DNA from: Microcaldota archaeon
GTDB lineage: Archaea; Micrarchaeota; Micrarchaeia; Micrarchaeales; Micrarchaeaceae
DNA: 6,332 bases
Direction: 5' to 3'
Assembly (NCBI GenBank): GCA_021851535.1
Contig: JAJZDT010000097.1
Span: forward strand, 1 to 6,332
Under the pieces are notes generated by a model. It was not told the origin of the DNA. It was given only the letters and a program-made list of their open reading frames with translations, and did no database searches. Below are positions 1 through 5,204 of the stretch, one piece after another (the first letter of the stretch is position 1; every line of letters begins with the position of its first letter). The position numbers and the translations under genes are program-made.

Positions 1-745
1 TTGGGTTATGAATATATAATTCGCCTCCTATATTTGAAGATGCAAAAAAACCAAGTAGCGTTTTAAGTTTCAATGAGGTATTTGATTTAGAAAAATTCAA
101 ATTTATTTTACTGTTAGAAAATATTTTTATCATTTCATCTTGAGAAACTCTACCACTGCTCCACCCAGAACCCCAGCAGGAAACATTAAAACCAGCATTT
201 TTAAGGACATTTATAAATTTAGCTCTATCATTGTATTTCTGCCCAATAAAAGTTATATCATATTTTTTAAATGATGATTTTGGTTTATATAAAAATTGAT
301 TGACTCCCCATTGCGTTTTTATAACATTTTTAAAACCAAGTTTTTTGTATTTTTCTAAAGAGTTTTTATCAGTAGTTGAAAAAGAACTAAATGCGTTTGC
401 CCAATATTTAGAAAAAACATTAAAACGCCAATGATCATCAGAAAACCAATTAAAAGTTTTTACTCCACTATCAGTTATTTTTTTTATTGTATTGAATTTT
501 ATTTCGTTACGAAAAATAAAGAAAAAACACAAATCAGGGTTTATTCTTTTTACTTCATTTAAAAGTATTTGATTCATTTTATTTATTCCATATTTAATTA
601 ATAGTTCATCGAATGGAAAATACGTTACTTCATTTCTACCTCCATTCATTTTGATTAATGAGTCATAAAAATTATAATGTTCGAAACTAAATCCATTTTT
701 AGGATTTCCATAATCATATTTCATACCGATATATAATATTTTCAT
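1..745 (-). CDS. CgeB-like glycosyltransferase, C-terminus cut by window edge
   Basis: This frame is open from an ATG (complement of 743-745) to the left edge, giving 248 codons with no stop, so the C-terminus lies outside the window. The protein begins MKILYIGMKYDYGNPKNG, a short first strand and loop as in GT-B enzymes. A central segment, FNWFSDDHWRF (about residues 98-108), then YKKLGFKNVIKTQWGVN (133-149) and YDITFIGQKYNDRAKFI (162-178) follow the order seen in the CgeB/DUF3880-type glycosyltransferases (spore maturation protein CgeB family). In that family the C-terminal domain normally continues into a nucleotide-sugar binding segment, which would be just beyond the edge. The likely role is transfer of a sugar from a nucleotide donor during glycan assembly in the cytoplasm; donor and acceptor cannot be told. 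No signal peptide or membrane helix is seen. It lies 10 nt after the preceding glycosyltransferase gene and is probably co-transcribed. No clear Shine-Dalgarno precedes the start. Family assignment is by pattern recognition. Confidence 0.8.
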   Translation of the reverse strand, partial: MKILYIGMKYDYGNPKNGFSFEHYNFYDSLIKMNGGRNEVTYFPFDELLIKYGINKMNQILLNEVKRINPDLCFFFIFRNEIKFNTIKKITDSGVKTFNWFSDDHWRFNVFSKYWANAFSSFSTTDKNSLEKYKKLGFKNVIKTQWGVNQFLYKPKSSFKKYDITFIGQKYNDRAKFINVLKNAGFNVSCWGSGWSSGRVSQDEMIKIFSNSKINLNFSKSNTSLKLKTLLGFFASSNIGGELYIHNP

Positions 746-755
746 ATATTATCAA

Positions 756-1745
756 CTAACCATACAGCGATTCTGCCAAATTTATTAATCTTTTTGTAAC
801 AGAATAGTAATTACCCTTCGTCTTAGCAAATTCATACCCATTATTGATGTATTTTGTATATAAATTTTTATCGTTAGTTAAATTTTTTATTATATTATTA
901 ATGTCATTTGCATTTTTTATAAGAATTGCATTGCCATCAGTTGCTTTAACAGCGCTAGGGTTATCAGTTAAACAGATGCATCCATATGCAAGCGCTTCAA
1001 AAACTCTTTCTGTAACAACCTTATTTTTTATATTTATCTCTGAATGAAATCCTAATGAAAATTTTGACCTCTTGTATATATCGATTCGTTCATCTTCAGA
1101 TATATATGGAGGCGTTGGTACAATTTTATATTTATCTTTTCCTATAAATTCAGAGTAAATGTTTGATTTATATGATTTGTTACCAACATATGAAAGTATA
1201 ATATCTTTTTTTGAGTATCGCTCTATTTTCTTTGGATCGATATCAGCCGCAAACGCTATTGGAAAAACATTTTTGTTATTTTTACAAAAATTATACCACG
1301 ATTTTGCAGCATAGGGCATGCCAAAATTATGTTCACCCGTAAATATTACAGGAATTTTATTTTTATCAAAAAGGTCTTTCTCCTTATCCCATGCCCATGC
1401 AAGAATTATTACATTATTTTTAATCGCTCTTTTGCCTAATTTCTTTATGTAATGTTTTTGTATGGATTTTGATAGATAATCAAAAAAATTCAGAACATCT
1501 ATTCTCATTATTAGATCGGGAATCAATCTTAAAATATTGCCTTTTTTATTTTTACCACCAAAGCTTTGATACAAATTATGATTTGATATCATCACAAATC
1601 CAGGCTCTTCTATATCATTTATGTTGCTTATTATTTTTACGTTATAGCCATTATATTTGAATCCATTTGCAAATTTTTTAACAAAAAAAAGATGGTTTGC
1701 AGCATGAGGAAGAATAAATGAGTCCATTATATAAAATGTTTTCAT
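756..1745 (-). CDS. GT-B type glycosyltransferase (Glycos_transf_1_2-like)
   Basis: A complete 329-residue protein. The N-terminal half opens with a beta strand and an early His-rich loop (MKTFYIMDSFILPHAANHL), as in the acceptor domain of GT-B transferases. The C-terminal half carries the family signature: an IVPTPPYISEDERIDIYKRS segment (208-227), then KFSLGFHSE (228-236) and TERVFEALAYGCICLTDN (245-262). The Glu residues 246 and 250 before the AYGC turn match the donor-binding E-x-x-x-E region of GT1/GT4-like and CgeB-like enzymes. It probably moves a sugar from a nucleotide-sugar donor to a growing glycan in the cytoplasm. Donor and linkage are unknown. It starts 4 nt after the epimerase/dehydratase stop and ends 10 nt before the next glycosyltransferase, so all three look like one operon. 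No strong Shine-Dalgarno is visible; termination-reinitiation from the upstream gene is plausible. No transmembrane segment is evident. Confidence 0.85.
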   Translation of the reverse strand: MKTFYIMDSFILPHAANHLFFVKKFANGFKYNGYNVKIISNINDIEEPGFVMISNHNLYQSFGGKNKKGNILRLIPDLIMRIDVLNFFDYLSKSIQKHYIKKLGKRAIKNNVIILAWAWDKEKDLFDKNKIPVIFTGEHNFGMPYAAKSWYNFCKNNKNVFPIAFAADIDPKKIERYSKKDIILSYVGNKSYKSNIYSEFIGKDKYKIVPTPPYISEDERIDIYKRSKFSLGFHSEINIKNKVVTERVFEALAYGCICLTDNPSAVKATDGNAILIKNANDINNIIKNLTNDKNLYTKYINNGYEFAKTKGNYYSVTKRLINLAESLYG

Positions 1746-1749
1746 AGTA

Positions 1750-2670
1750 TCATTGCCGATTATTTAAATATTTTATAAATTTACCCACACCAGACTCAAT
1801 ATTAGTTATTTCAATATTAAAAGAATTTAATTTATCATTATTAGATACCAAATTTTCCACATAATCTTTATCTTTTTTAATGTATTTTGCTTCTATATTG
1901 CTAGATAATTCTTTGTTTATTATTTGTATTAAGTTATTAAAACTTGTAGATTTACCACTACCAACATCCATTATACCAGTTATTTTATTCTCGTATAATT
2001 TTGTAATTATTTTTACTATATCTTCAATTAATATAAAATCACGCGTTTGCTCGCCATTACCATAAATTATAGGAGAATGTCTATCCATAATTGATTTTAT
2101 AAATAGGTATATTACACTTGCAAAATCATTTTTATACTCCTCACGCTGGCCGTATCCTGCAAAAATTCTAAGCCCTACACTTTCAACAAAATCAGAATAT
2201 GCAGATGCTATACCTTCACATGCAAGTTTTGCAGCGCCGTAAATGTTCTTTGGTTTTGGATACATATTTAGTGTATGCATTAAGTCATTATTACCATAAA
2301 TACTCCCAGATGAAGGATATATGACTCGTATATTATTTTTTTTGGCAAATTCAAAAACATTTAGAGCACCAATTACAGTTTCAGAATATCGTGAGTGTAA
2401 ATTATCCTTAAAAAGTATAATTGACGATGGAGCTGCAAAATGCATTATACAATCAATATCTTTTGGTATTTTTTCTAAAGATTCCTTTTTAGTTATATCA
2501 CACTGATAAAACTCATTTACATTATCTTTAATATCTTCATACTGAATACGGCTGCTATAACTAAAATTATCTAAACCTATAATGTTATTATTTTTAGATA
2601 TAGATATTGCAAGATTGGACCCAATAAAGCCACATATCCCAGTTATTAAAATAGTACCTCTAGACATCAT
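1750..2670 (-). CDS. NAD-dependent nucleotide-sugar epimerase/dehydratase (extended SDR)
   Basis: A 306-residue protein of normal length for extended short-chain dehydrogenases. The Rossmann motif GxxGxxG is at residues 11-17 (GICGFIG), followed by an acidic residue at the end of strand 2 (Asp34, typical of NAD preference), CDIT around Asp58 and HFAAPSS at 77-83. The catalytic set is visible: a Ser-rich strand SSGSIYG (120-126) and YGAAK (Tyr144, Lys148). The late motif YGNGEQTRDFI (203-213) is the usual sugar-nucleotide binding segment. The family interconverts activated sugars (UDP-glucose 4-epimerases, dTDP- or GDP-sugar 4,6-dehydratases). The residues seen do not decide between them, so no gene symbol is given. 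It is first in the minus-strand sugar operon and would feed the two glycosyltransferases downstream. The start is one of two adjacent ATGs (residues 1 and 2); either fits. There is no Shine-Dalgarno, so the transcript may be leaderless or have a short leader. Confidence 0.92.
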   Translation of the reverse strand: MMSRGTILITGICGFIGSNLAISISKNNNIIGLDNFSYSSRIQYEDIKDNVNEFYQCDITKKESLEKIPKDIDCIMHFAAPSSIILFKDNLHSRYSETVIGALNVFEFAKKNNIRVIYPSSGSIYGNNDLMHTLNMYPKPKNIYGAAKLACEGIASAYSDFVESVGLRIFAGYGQREEYKNDFASVIYLFIKSIMDRHSPIIYGNGEQTRDFILIEDIVKIITKLYENKITGIMDVGSGKSTSFNNLIQIINKELSSNIEAKYIKKDKDYVENLVSNNDKLNSFNIEITNIESGVGKFIKYLNNRQ

Positions 2671-2767
2671 ATCAACATTATTAATTGGAATTCAATTTAA
2701 TACATTAATATATTAAATATTAAATAACCAACTTTGCACTATTGACCAAACACTTTTAATATTTTTA
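2671..2767. promoter_or_regulatory. divergent A/T-rich promoter region
   Basis: This 97-nt gap separates the minus-strand sugar operon from the plus-strand phosphatase, so promoters for both must lie here or overlap the genes. The core at about 2703-2727 is built only of A and T (attaatatattaaat, then attaaataa) and is close to symmetrical. It can be read as archaeal TATA boxes on both strands. On the minus strand it lies about 35-57 nt before the epimerase start, and on the plus strand about 41-65 nt before the phosphatase ATG at 2768. A bacterial -35-like TTGACC at 2742-2747 has no well-spaced -10 partner. The exact start sites cannot be set from sequence. Confidence 0.45.
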
Positions 2768-3382
2768 ATGCTATGCTATGTTATGGGACTTCTTATACTT
2801 GTACGCCATGGAGAGAGTATGGCAAATGTTCAACATGTGCTCTCAGATTACAAAGATAAGTATAGCCTTTCTGAGATAGGTGAGGATCAAGTGGAAAAAA
2901 CAGGAATAGAACTCAAACGCTTTAAGATAAGTAAGTTTTACACAAGTCCCGTATTACGCACACTCCAGACCTCAAAGATTATAGCAAAGCACATTAAAAT
3001 AGAGCCTATAATAGATGATAGGCTCTGGGAGAGGCATTTTAAAGAGATGAATGGAATGAGATCCCTTGAGGGATATTGGAGATTTAATACAAATAAAGAG
3101 TTTGAAAGTTGGAAGTCTGTTGAAATAAGAACATTATCTTTTATTAATGACCTTAATTTAAATGCATGTACGCTCGCTGTTACACATCATGATATAATAT
3201 CAAATATTATCGGCAGCATATATGATATGGATGAACTCCAATCGTATGGAATTACACCAAAATATGCAAGCATGACCATATTAGAATTAAAAAAGAATAA
3301 AACACTTGAATTATTAGGAAGCAGCCTGCCAAAAATCCCTGATACTTTAATTAAAAAAATACCAAACAAATACCTTTCTTAA
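2768..3382 (+). CDS. histidine phosphatase (phosphoglycerate mutase superfamily)
   Basis: A 204-residue protein from the first ATG. The phospho-accepting histidine is in LVRHGES (Arg13, His14, Gly15). SPVLRTLQTS places the second arginine at 64, RLWERHF gives the acidic residue Glu88, and VTHHD gives the second catalytic histidine at 140. All residues needed for phosphate transfer through phosphohistidine are therefore present, and the size fits single-domain family members. The family contains cofactor-dependent phosphoglycerate mutases, sugar-phosphate phosphatases and alpha-ribazole-type phosphatases; the substrate cannot be chosen here. A second ATG at 2783 gives MGLLILVRHGES, which places the RHG motif where the family usually has it, so the true protein may be 5 residues shorter. 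Neither start has a Shine-Dalgarno. It is divergent from the sugar operon and 148 nt before the ankyrin array, so it is probably transcribed alone, although readthrough into the array is possible. Confidence 0.93.
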   Translation: MLCYVMGLLILVRHGESMANVQHVLSDYKDKYSLSEIGEDQVEKTGIELKRFKISKFYTSPVLRTLQTSKIIAKHIKIEPIIDDRLWERHFKEMNGMRSLEGYWRFNTNKEFESWKSVEIRTLSFINDLNLNACTLAVTHHDIISNIIGSIYDMDELQSYGITPKYASMTILELKKNKTLELLGSSLPKIPDTLIKKIPNKYLS

Positions 3383-3439
3383 ACGTTTTCTATTGTGAAT
3401 CAAATACTTTGATATTTGACGTATTGTATGAGGATAAAG

Positions 3440-3473
3440 TAACCTATATATATTATGAGCGCGGCATAGGTTA
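3440..3473. repeat. 8-bp inverted repeat in the spacer
   Basis: TAACCTAT at 3440-3447 and its exact complement ATAGGTTA at 3466-3473 are separated by 18 nt. The arms flank the TATA-like tract, which would suit an operator or a weak hairpin. The loop is long and the arms are A/T-rich, so chance is not excluded. Confidence 0.35.
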
Positions 3474-3530
3474 ACGTAAATTAAAATTTTAAAACACAGA
3501 TGAACTAGCCAAAAATTAATAGGTATAGAT
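3466..3530 (+). pseudogene. decayed N-terminal cap of the first ankyrin gene
   Basis: Genes 2-5 of the array begin with a conserved cap; gene 4 opens ATGGTAAATGTAACAAAA and continues TTAACACAGATGCAAAAAG. Before gene 1 the DNA reads ATAGGTTAACGTAAATTAAA and continues TTTTAAAACACAGATG. This is the same order of blocks with an extra base in the start codon and a few inserted bases. Further on, ATTAATA in the spacer matches the block encoding RLINA. In the frame of gene 1, the codons after the TGA at 3501 read TSQKLIGID, where QKLI resembles NDRLI of the intact caps. I read this as a cap broken by small indels, leaving gene 1 to start at a later ATG. The alignment was made by eye over short A/T-rich DNA. 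Confidence 0.4.
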
Positions 3531-4028
3531 ATGACGATTTTAAAAGATATAAACGTAAAATATGAATATACTACGCTACATTGGGTTGCAAAAGAGGGAA
3601 CTGTCAAAATTATGAGAATTTTGATTGGATGGGGGATTAATTTAGATACGAAAGATAGAAAGGGAAGAACAGCACTGCATGTTGCTGCGGAGTGGGGAAG
3701 AGAGGATATAGTAAAAGAATTGATTGAGAATGGCGCAAATGTTAATATAGTAGATAAAAATGAGGAGACGGCGCTGCATGCTGCTGCTAGGAGAGGATTC
3801 GTTAAAATTGCAACGATTTTGATTGAAAATGGGATAAATGTGGATCGGATGAACAAAAATGATAAAACAGCAACGGACATTGCAATTCAATATAGGCAAA
3901 ATCAAATTGCAGGATTAATTGAGGATTTTATCAAAAAACGCAACGCTTTGGATATTTTGAATACAGACATGGATGAATTGGTGAGAAGAGCGGATGAGAG
4001 TGCGAAGAGGCTTTGCAGAAGAGAGTGA
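3531..4028 (+). CDS. ankyrin-repeat protein 1 (N-cap lost)
   Basis: A 165-residue protein. After only 11 residues it enters an ankyrin repeat lacking the usual first turn (TTLHWVAKEGTVKIMRILI, residues 14-32). Two full 33-residue repeats follow, starting GRTALH at residue 45 and EETALH at residue 78, then the C-terminal cap DKTATDIAIQYRQNQIAGLI from residue 111. The last residues are DILNTDMDELVRRADE and SAKRLCRRE, the tail shared by the complete genes of this array. Ankyrin repeats stack as helix pairs and bind protein partners; no catalytic site is visible. The 46-residue cap of its neighbours is missing, apparently through decay. The only cysteine is the one in the tail, fourth from the end. 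There is no signal peptide or membrane segment, so a cytoplasmic protein is expected. The start has a weak AGGT upstream. The stop is 4 nt before the next start. Confidence 0.88.
   Translation: MTILKDINVKYEYTTLHWVAKEGTVKIMRILIGWGINLDTKDRKGRTALHVAAEWGREDIVKELIENGANVNIVDKNEETALHAAARRGFVKIATILIENGINVDRMNKNDKTATDIAIQYRQNQIAGLIEDFIKKRNALDILNTDMDELVRRADESAKRLCRRE
3969..4021 (+). repeat. 53-bp direct repeat, copy A (tail of ankyrin gene 1)
   Basis: This stretch, starting ATGGATGAATTGGTGAGAAG, is identical base for base to 5141-5193, including every third codon position. It encodes MDELVRRADESAKRLCR and the first bases of the next codon, and includes part of the sequence just before the next gene's start. 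Confidence 0.85.
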
Positions 4029-4032
4029 TATT

Positions 4033-4677
4033 ATGGCAACTGTAACAAAATTAACACCGATGCAGAAAGAACGTAATGATGAATTAATAACTGCTGCAAA
4101 AAATGGAGATATTGATCGTGTAAAAGAATTGATCACGATAGGCGCGGATGTGGATGCGAGGAATAATCTAGGAAGAACAGCGCTGCACGAAACTGCTTGG
4201 TATAAGTATATTAAAATTGCAAAAATTTTAATTGAGAAGGGGGCGGATGTGGATGCGAAAGATAACAGGGAGTGGACGGCGCTGCATTGGGCTACTGTAA
4301 AAGGAAATGTTGAAATTGTGAAGATTTTGATTGAGATGGACGCAGATGTGGATGCGAGAGATATTTATGGGTGGACGGCGCTGCATGTTGCTGCTGGAAA
4401 TGAACGTGTTGAAATTACGGAGGTTTTGATTGAGAAGGGCGCAGATGTGGATGCGAAGAATAAAAATGAAAGGACAGCACAAGAACTTGCAATAGAAAAT
4501 AAACATTATCATATTGCGGAACTGATTGAAAATGCTAAAAGAACAGGTGCGAAAAATAAAAATTCTAAAAAAGAAGTTATAATTACCATCAAAGACATTG
4601 ACATTTTGAATATGGATATGGATGAATTGGTAAGAAGGGCGGATGAGAGCGCGAAGAAGCTTTGCAGAAAGGAGTGA
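4033..4677 (+). CDS. ankyrin-repeat protein 2 (three full repeats)
   Basis: A 214-residue protein starting MATVTKLTPMQKERND. The cap (residues 1-46) ends in a half repeat, VKELITIGADVDARNNL. Three exact 33-residue ankyrin repeats begin at residues 47 (GRTALH), 80 (EWTALH) and 113 (GWTALH), each ending in GADVDA-like loops (DADVDA in the second). The C-cap ERTAQELAIENKHYHIAELI starts at 146. A Lys/Asn-rich linker about 10 residues longer than in its paralogues leads to the tail NMDMDELVRRADE and SAKKLCRKE. Its only cysteine is in the tail. I chose the ATG at 4033, 4 nt after the preceding stop, because it gives the same N-terminus as genes 3-5. An in-frame ATG at 3994 would add 13 residues that overlap the preceding gene. 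A GAGAGTGA element over the preceding stop can serve as ribosome site. The likely role is protein binding; partner unknown. Confidence 0.92.
   Translation: MATVTKLTPMQKERNDELITAAKNGDIDRVKELITIGADVDARNNLGRTALHETAWYKYIKIAKILIEKGADVDAKDNREWTALHWATVKGNVEIVKILIEMDADVDARDIYGWTALHVAAGNERVEITEVLIEKGADVDAKNKNERTAQELAIENKHYHIAELIENAKRTGAKNKNSKKEVIITIKDIDILNMDMDELVRRADESAKKLCRKE
4671..4677 (+). promoter_or_regulatory. ribosome binding site GGAGTGA overlapping stop codon
   Basis: GGAGTGA contains the TGA stop of ankyrin gene 2 and lies 4 nt before the GTG of gene 3, so terminating ribosomes are placed at the next start. The other junctions carry weaker versions at the same place: GAGAGTGA (4021-4028), AAGTAAGTGA (5191-5200) and AAGGAAGTGA (6008-6017). 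It supports GTG at 4682 as the real start of gene 3. Confidence 0.65.
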
Positions 4678-4681
4678 GATC

Positions 4682-5200
4682 GTGGCGAATGTAACAAAAT
4701 TAACACCGATGCAGAAAGAGCTTAATGATAAATTGATAAGTGCTGCGGAGAACGAGGATATCAATAATATAAAAAATTTGATTGAGAAGGGCGCAGATGT
4801 GGATGTGAGGAATTGGTTAAGGAGGACTGCGCTGCATTATGCTGCTAGCGAAGGAAATGTTGATGTTGCAAAGGTTTTGATTGAAAACGAGGCGGATGTG
4901 GATGCGAAGGATGATGATGGGTGGACGGTGCTGCACTGGGCTGCTTGGAATGGAAATGTTGATGTTGCAAGGGTTTTGATTGAGAAGGGCGCGGATGTGG
5001 ATGCGAAAAATAAAGATGGGGAAACGGTGCAAGAAATTGCAAAAAAATATAGGCAAGATTATGTTGTGGAACTGATTGAGAATGCTAAAAAAACAGATAG
5101 TAGAATTTACAATAAAGATATTGATATTTTGAACATGGATATGGATGAATTGGTGAGAAGAGCGGATGAGAGTGCGAAGAGGCTTTGCAGAAGTAAGTGA
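4682..5200 (+). CDS. ankyrin-repeat protein 3 (two full repeats, GTG start)
   Basis: A 172-residue protein starting at GTG, read as MANVTKLTPMQKELND. An upstream ATG at 4643 is in frame but lies inside gene 2; the GTG aligns exactly with the starts of genes 2, 4 and 5 and has the best ribosome site in the array. The cap is 46 residues. Two 33-residue repeats start at 47 (RRTALH) and 80 (GWTVLH), the shortest set among the intact members. The C-cap GETVQEIAKKYRQDYVVELI starts at 113. The tail is NMDMDELVRRADE followed by SAKRLCRSK, with the protein's only cysteine. The tail DNA is identical over 53 bp to that of gene 1. The expected role is binding a partner protein; there is no enzyme motif, signal peptide or membrane helix. 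It is coupled to the neighbours on both sides with 4-nt gaps. Confidence 0.92.
   Translation: MANVTKLTPMQKELNDKLISAAENEDINNIKNLIEKGADVDVRNWLRRTALHYAASEGNVDVAKVLIENEADVDAKDDDGWTVLHWAAWNGNVDVARVLIEKGADVDAKNKDGETVQEIAKKYRQDYVVELIENAKKTDSRIYNKDIDILNMDMDELVRRADESAKRLCRSK
5141..5193 (+). repeat. 53-bp direct repeat, copy B (tail of ankyrin gene 3)
   Basis: Identical to 3969-4021. The corresponding stretches in genes 2 and 4 differ at several bases, two of which (GTA instead of GTG, AGC instead of AGT) they share with each other. Confidence 0.85.
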
Positions 5201-5204
5201 GAAT

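Larger units (their letters stand above)
3383..3530 (+). promoter_or_regulatory. spacer before ankyrin array; likely carries its promoter
   Basis: A 148-nt noncoding stretch and the only gap in which a promoter for the ankyrin operon can lie outside genes. It contains a TATA-like tract, CTATATATATTA, at 3444-3455. It also has an 8-bp inverted repeat (separate entry), a perfect 12-bp palindrome TTAAAATTTTAA at 3481-3492, and a weak AGGT six nt before the first ankyrin ATG. No convincing terminator for the phosphatase gene is seen, only short T runs after its stop. Its right half resembles a decayed ankyrin-gene 5' end (separate entry). Confidence 0.35.

Noticed and set aside
844..2506. Short plus-strand open frames inside the sugar genes (844-1047, 1469-1660, 1880-2065, 2321-2506)
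   Set aside because: They lie fully inside well-supported minus-strand genes, have A/T-driven composition and show no domain or ribosome site.
2742..2777. TTGACC (2742-2747) with TATGCT (2772-2777) as a bacterial sigma-70 promoter for the phosphatase
   Set aside because: The spacing is about 24 nt, too long, and the -10-like part lies inside the predicted coding start.
3187..3905. Minus-strand open frames over the phosphatase end and ankyrin gene 1 (3187-3369, 3347-3880, 3642-3905)
   Set aside because: They are antisense to genes with recognisable motifs, have hydrophobic low-information composition and have no supporting start signal.
4014..4025. Cys fourth from the C-terminus (CRRE, CRKE, CRSK, CRRK) as a CaaX prenylation box
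   Set aside because: The two residues after Cys are charged or polar rather than aliphatic, and CaaX farnesylation is not an established archaeal or bacterial system.
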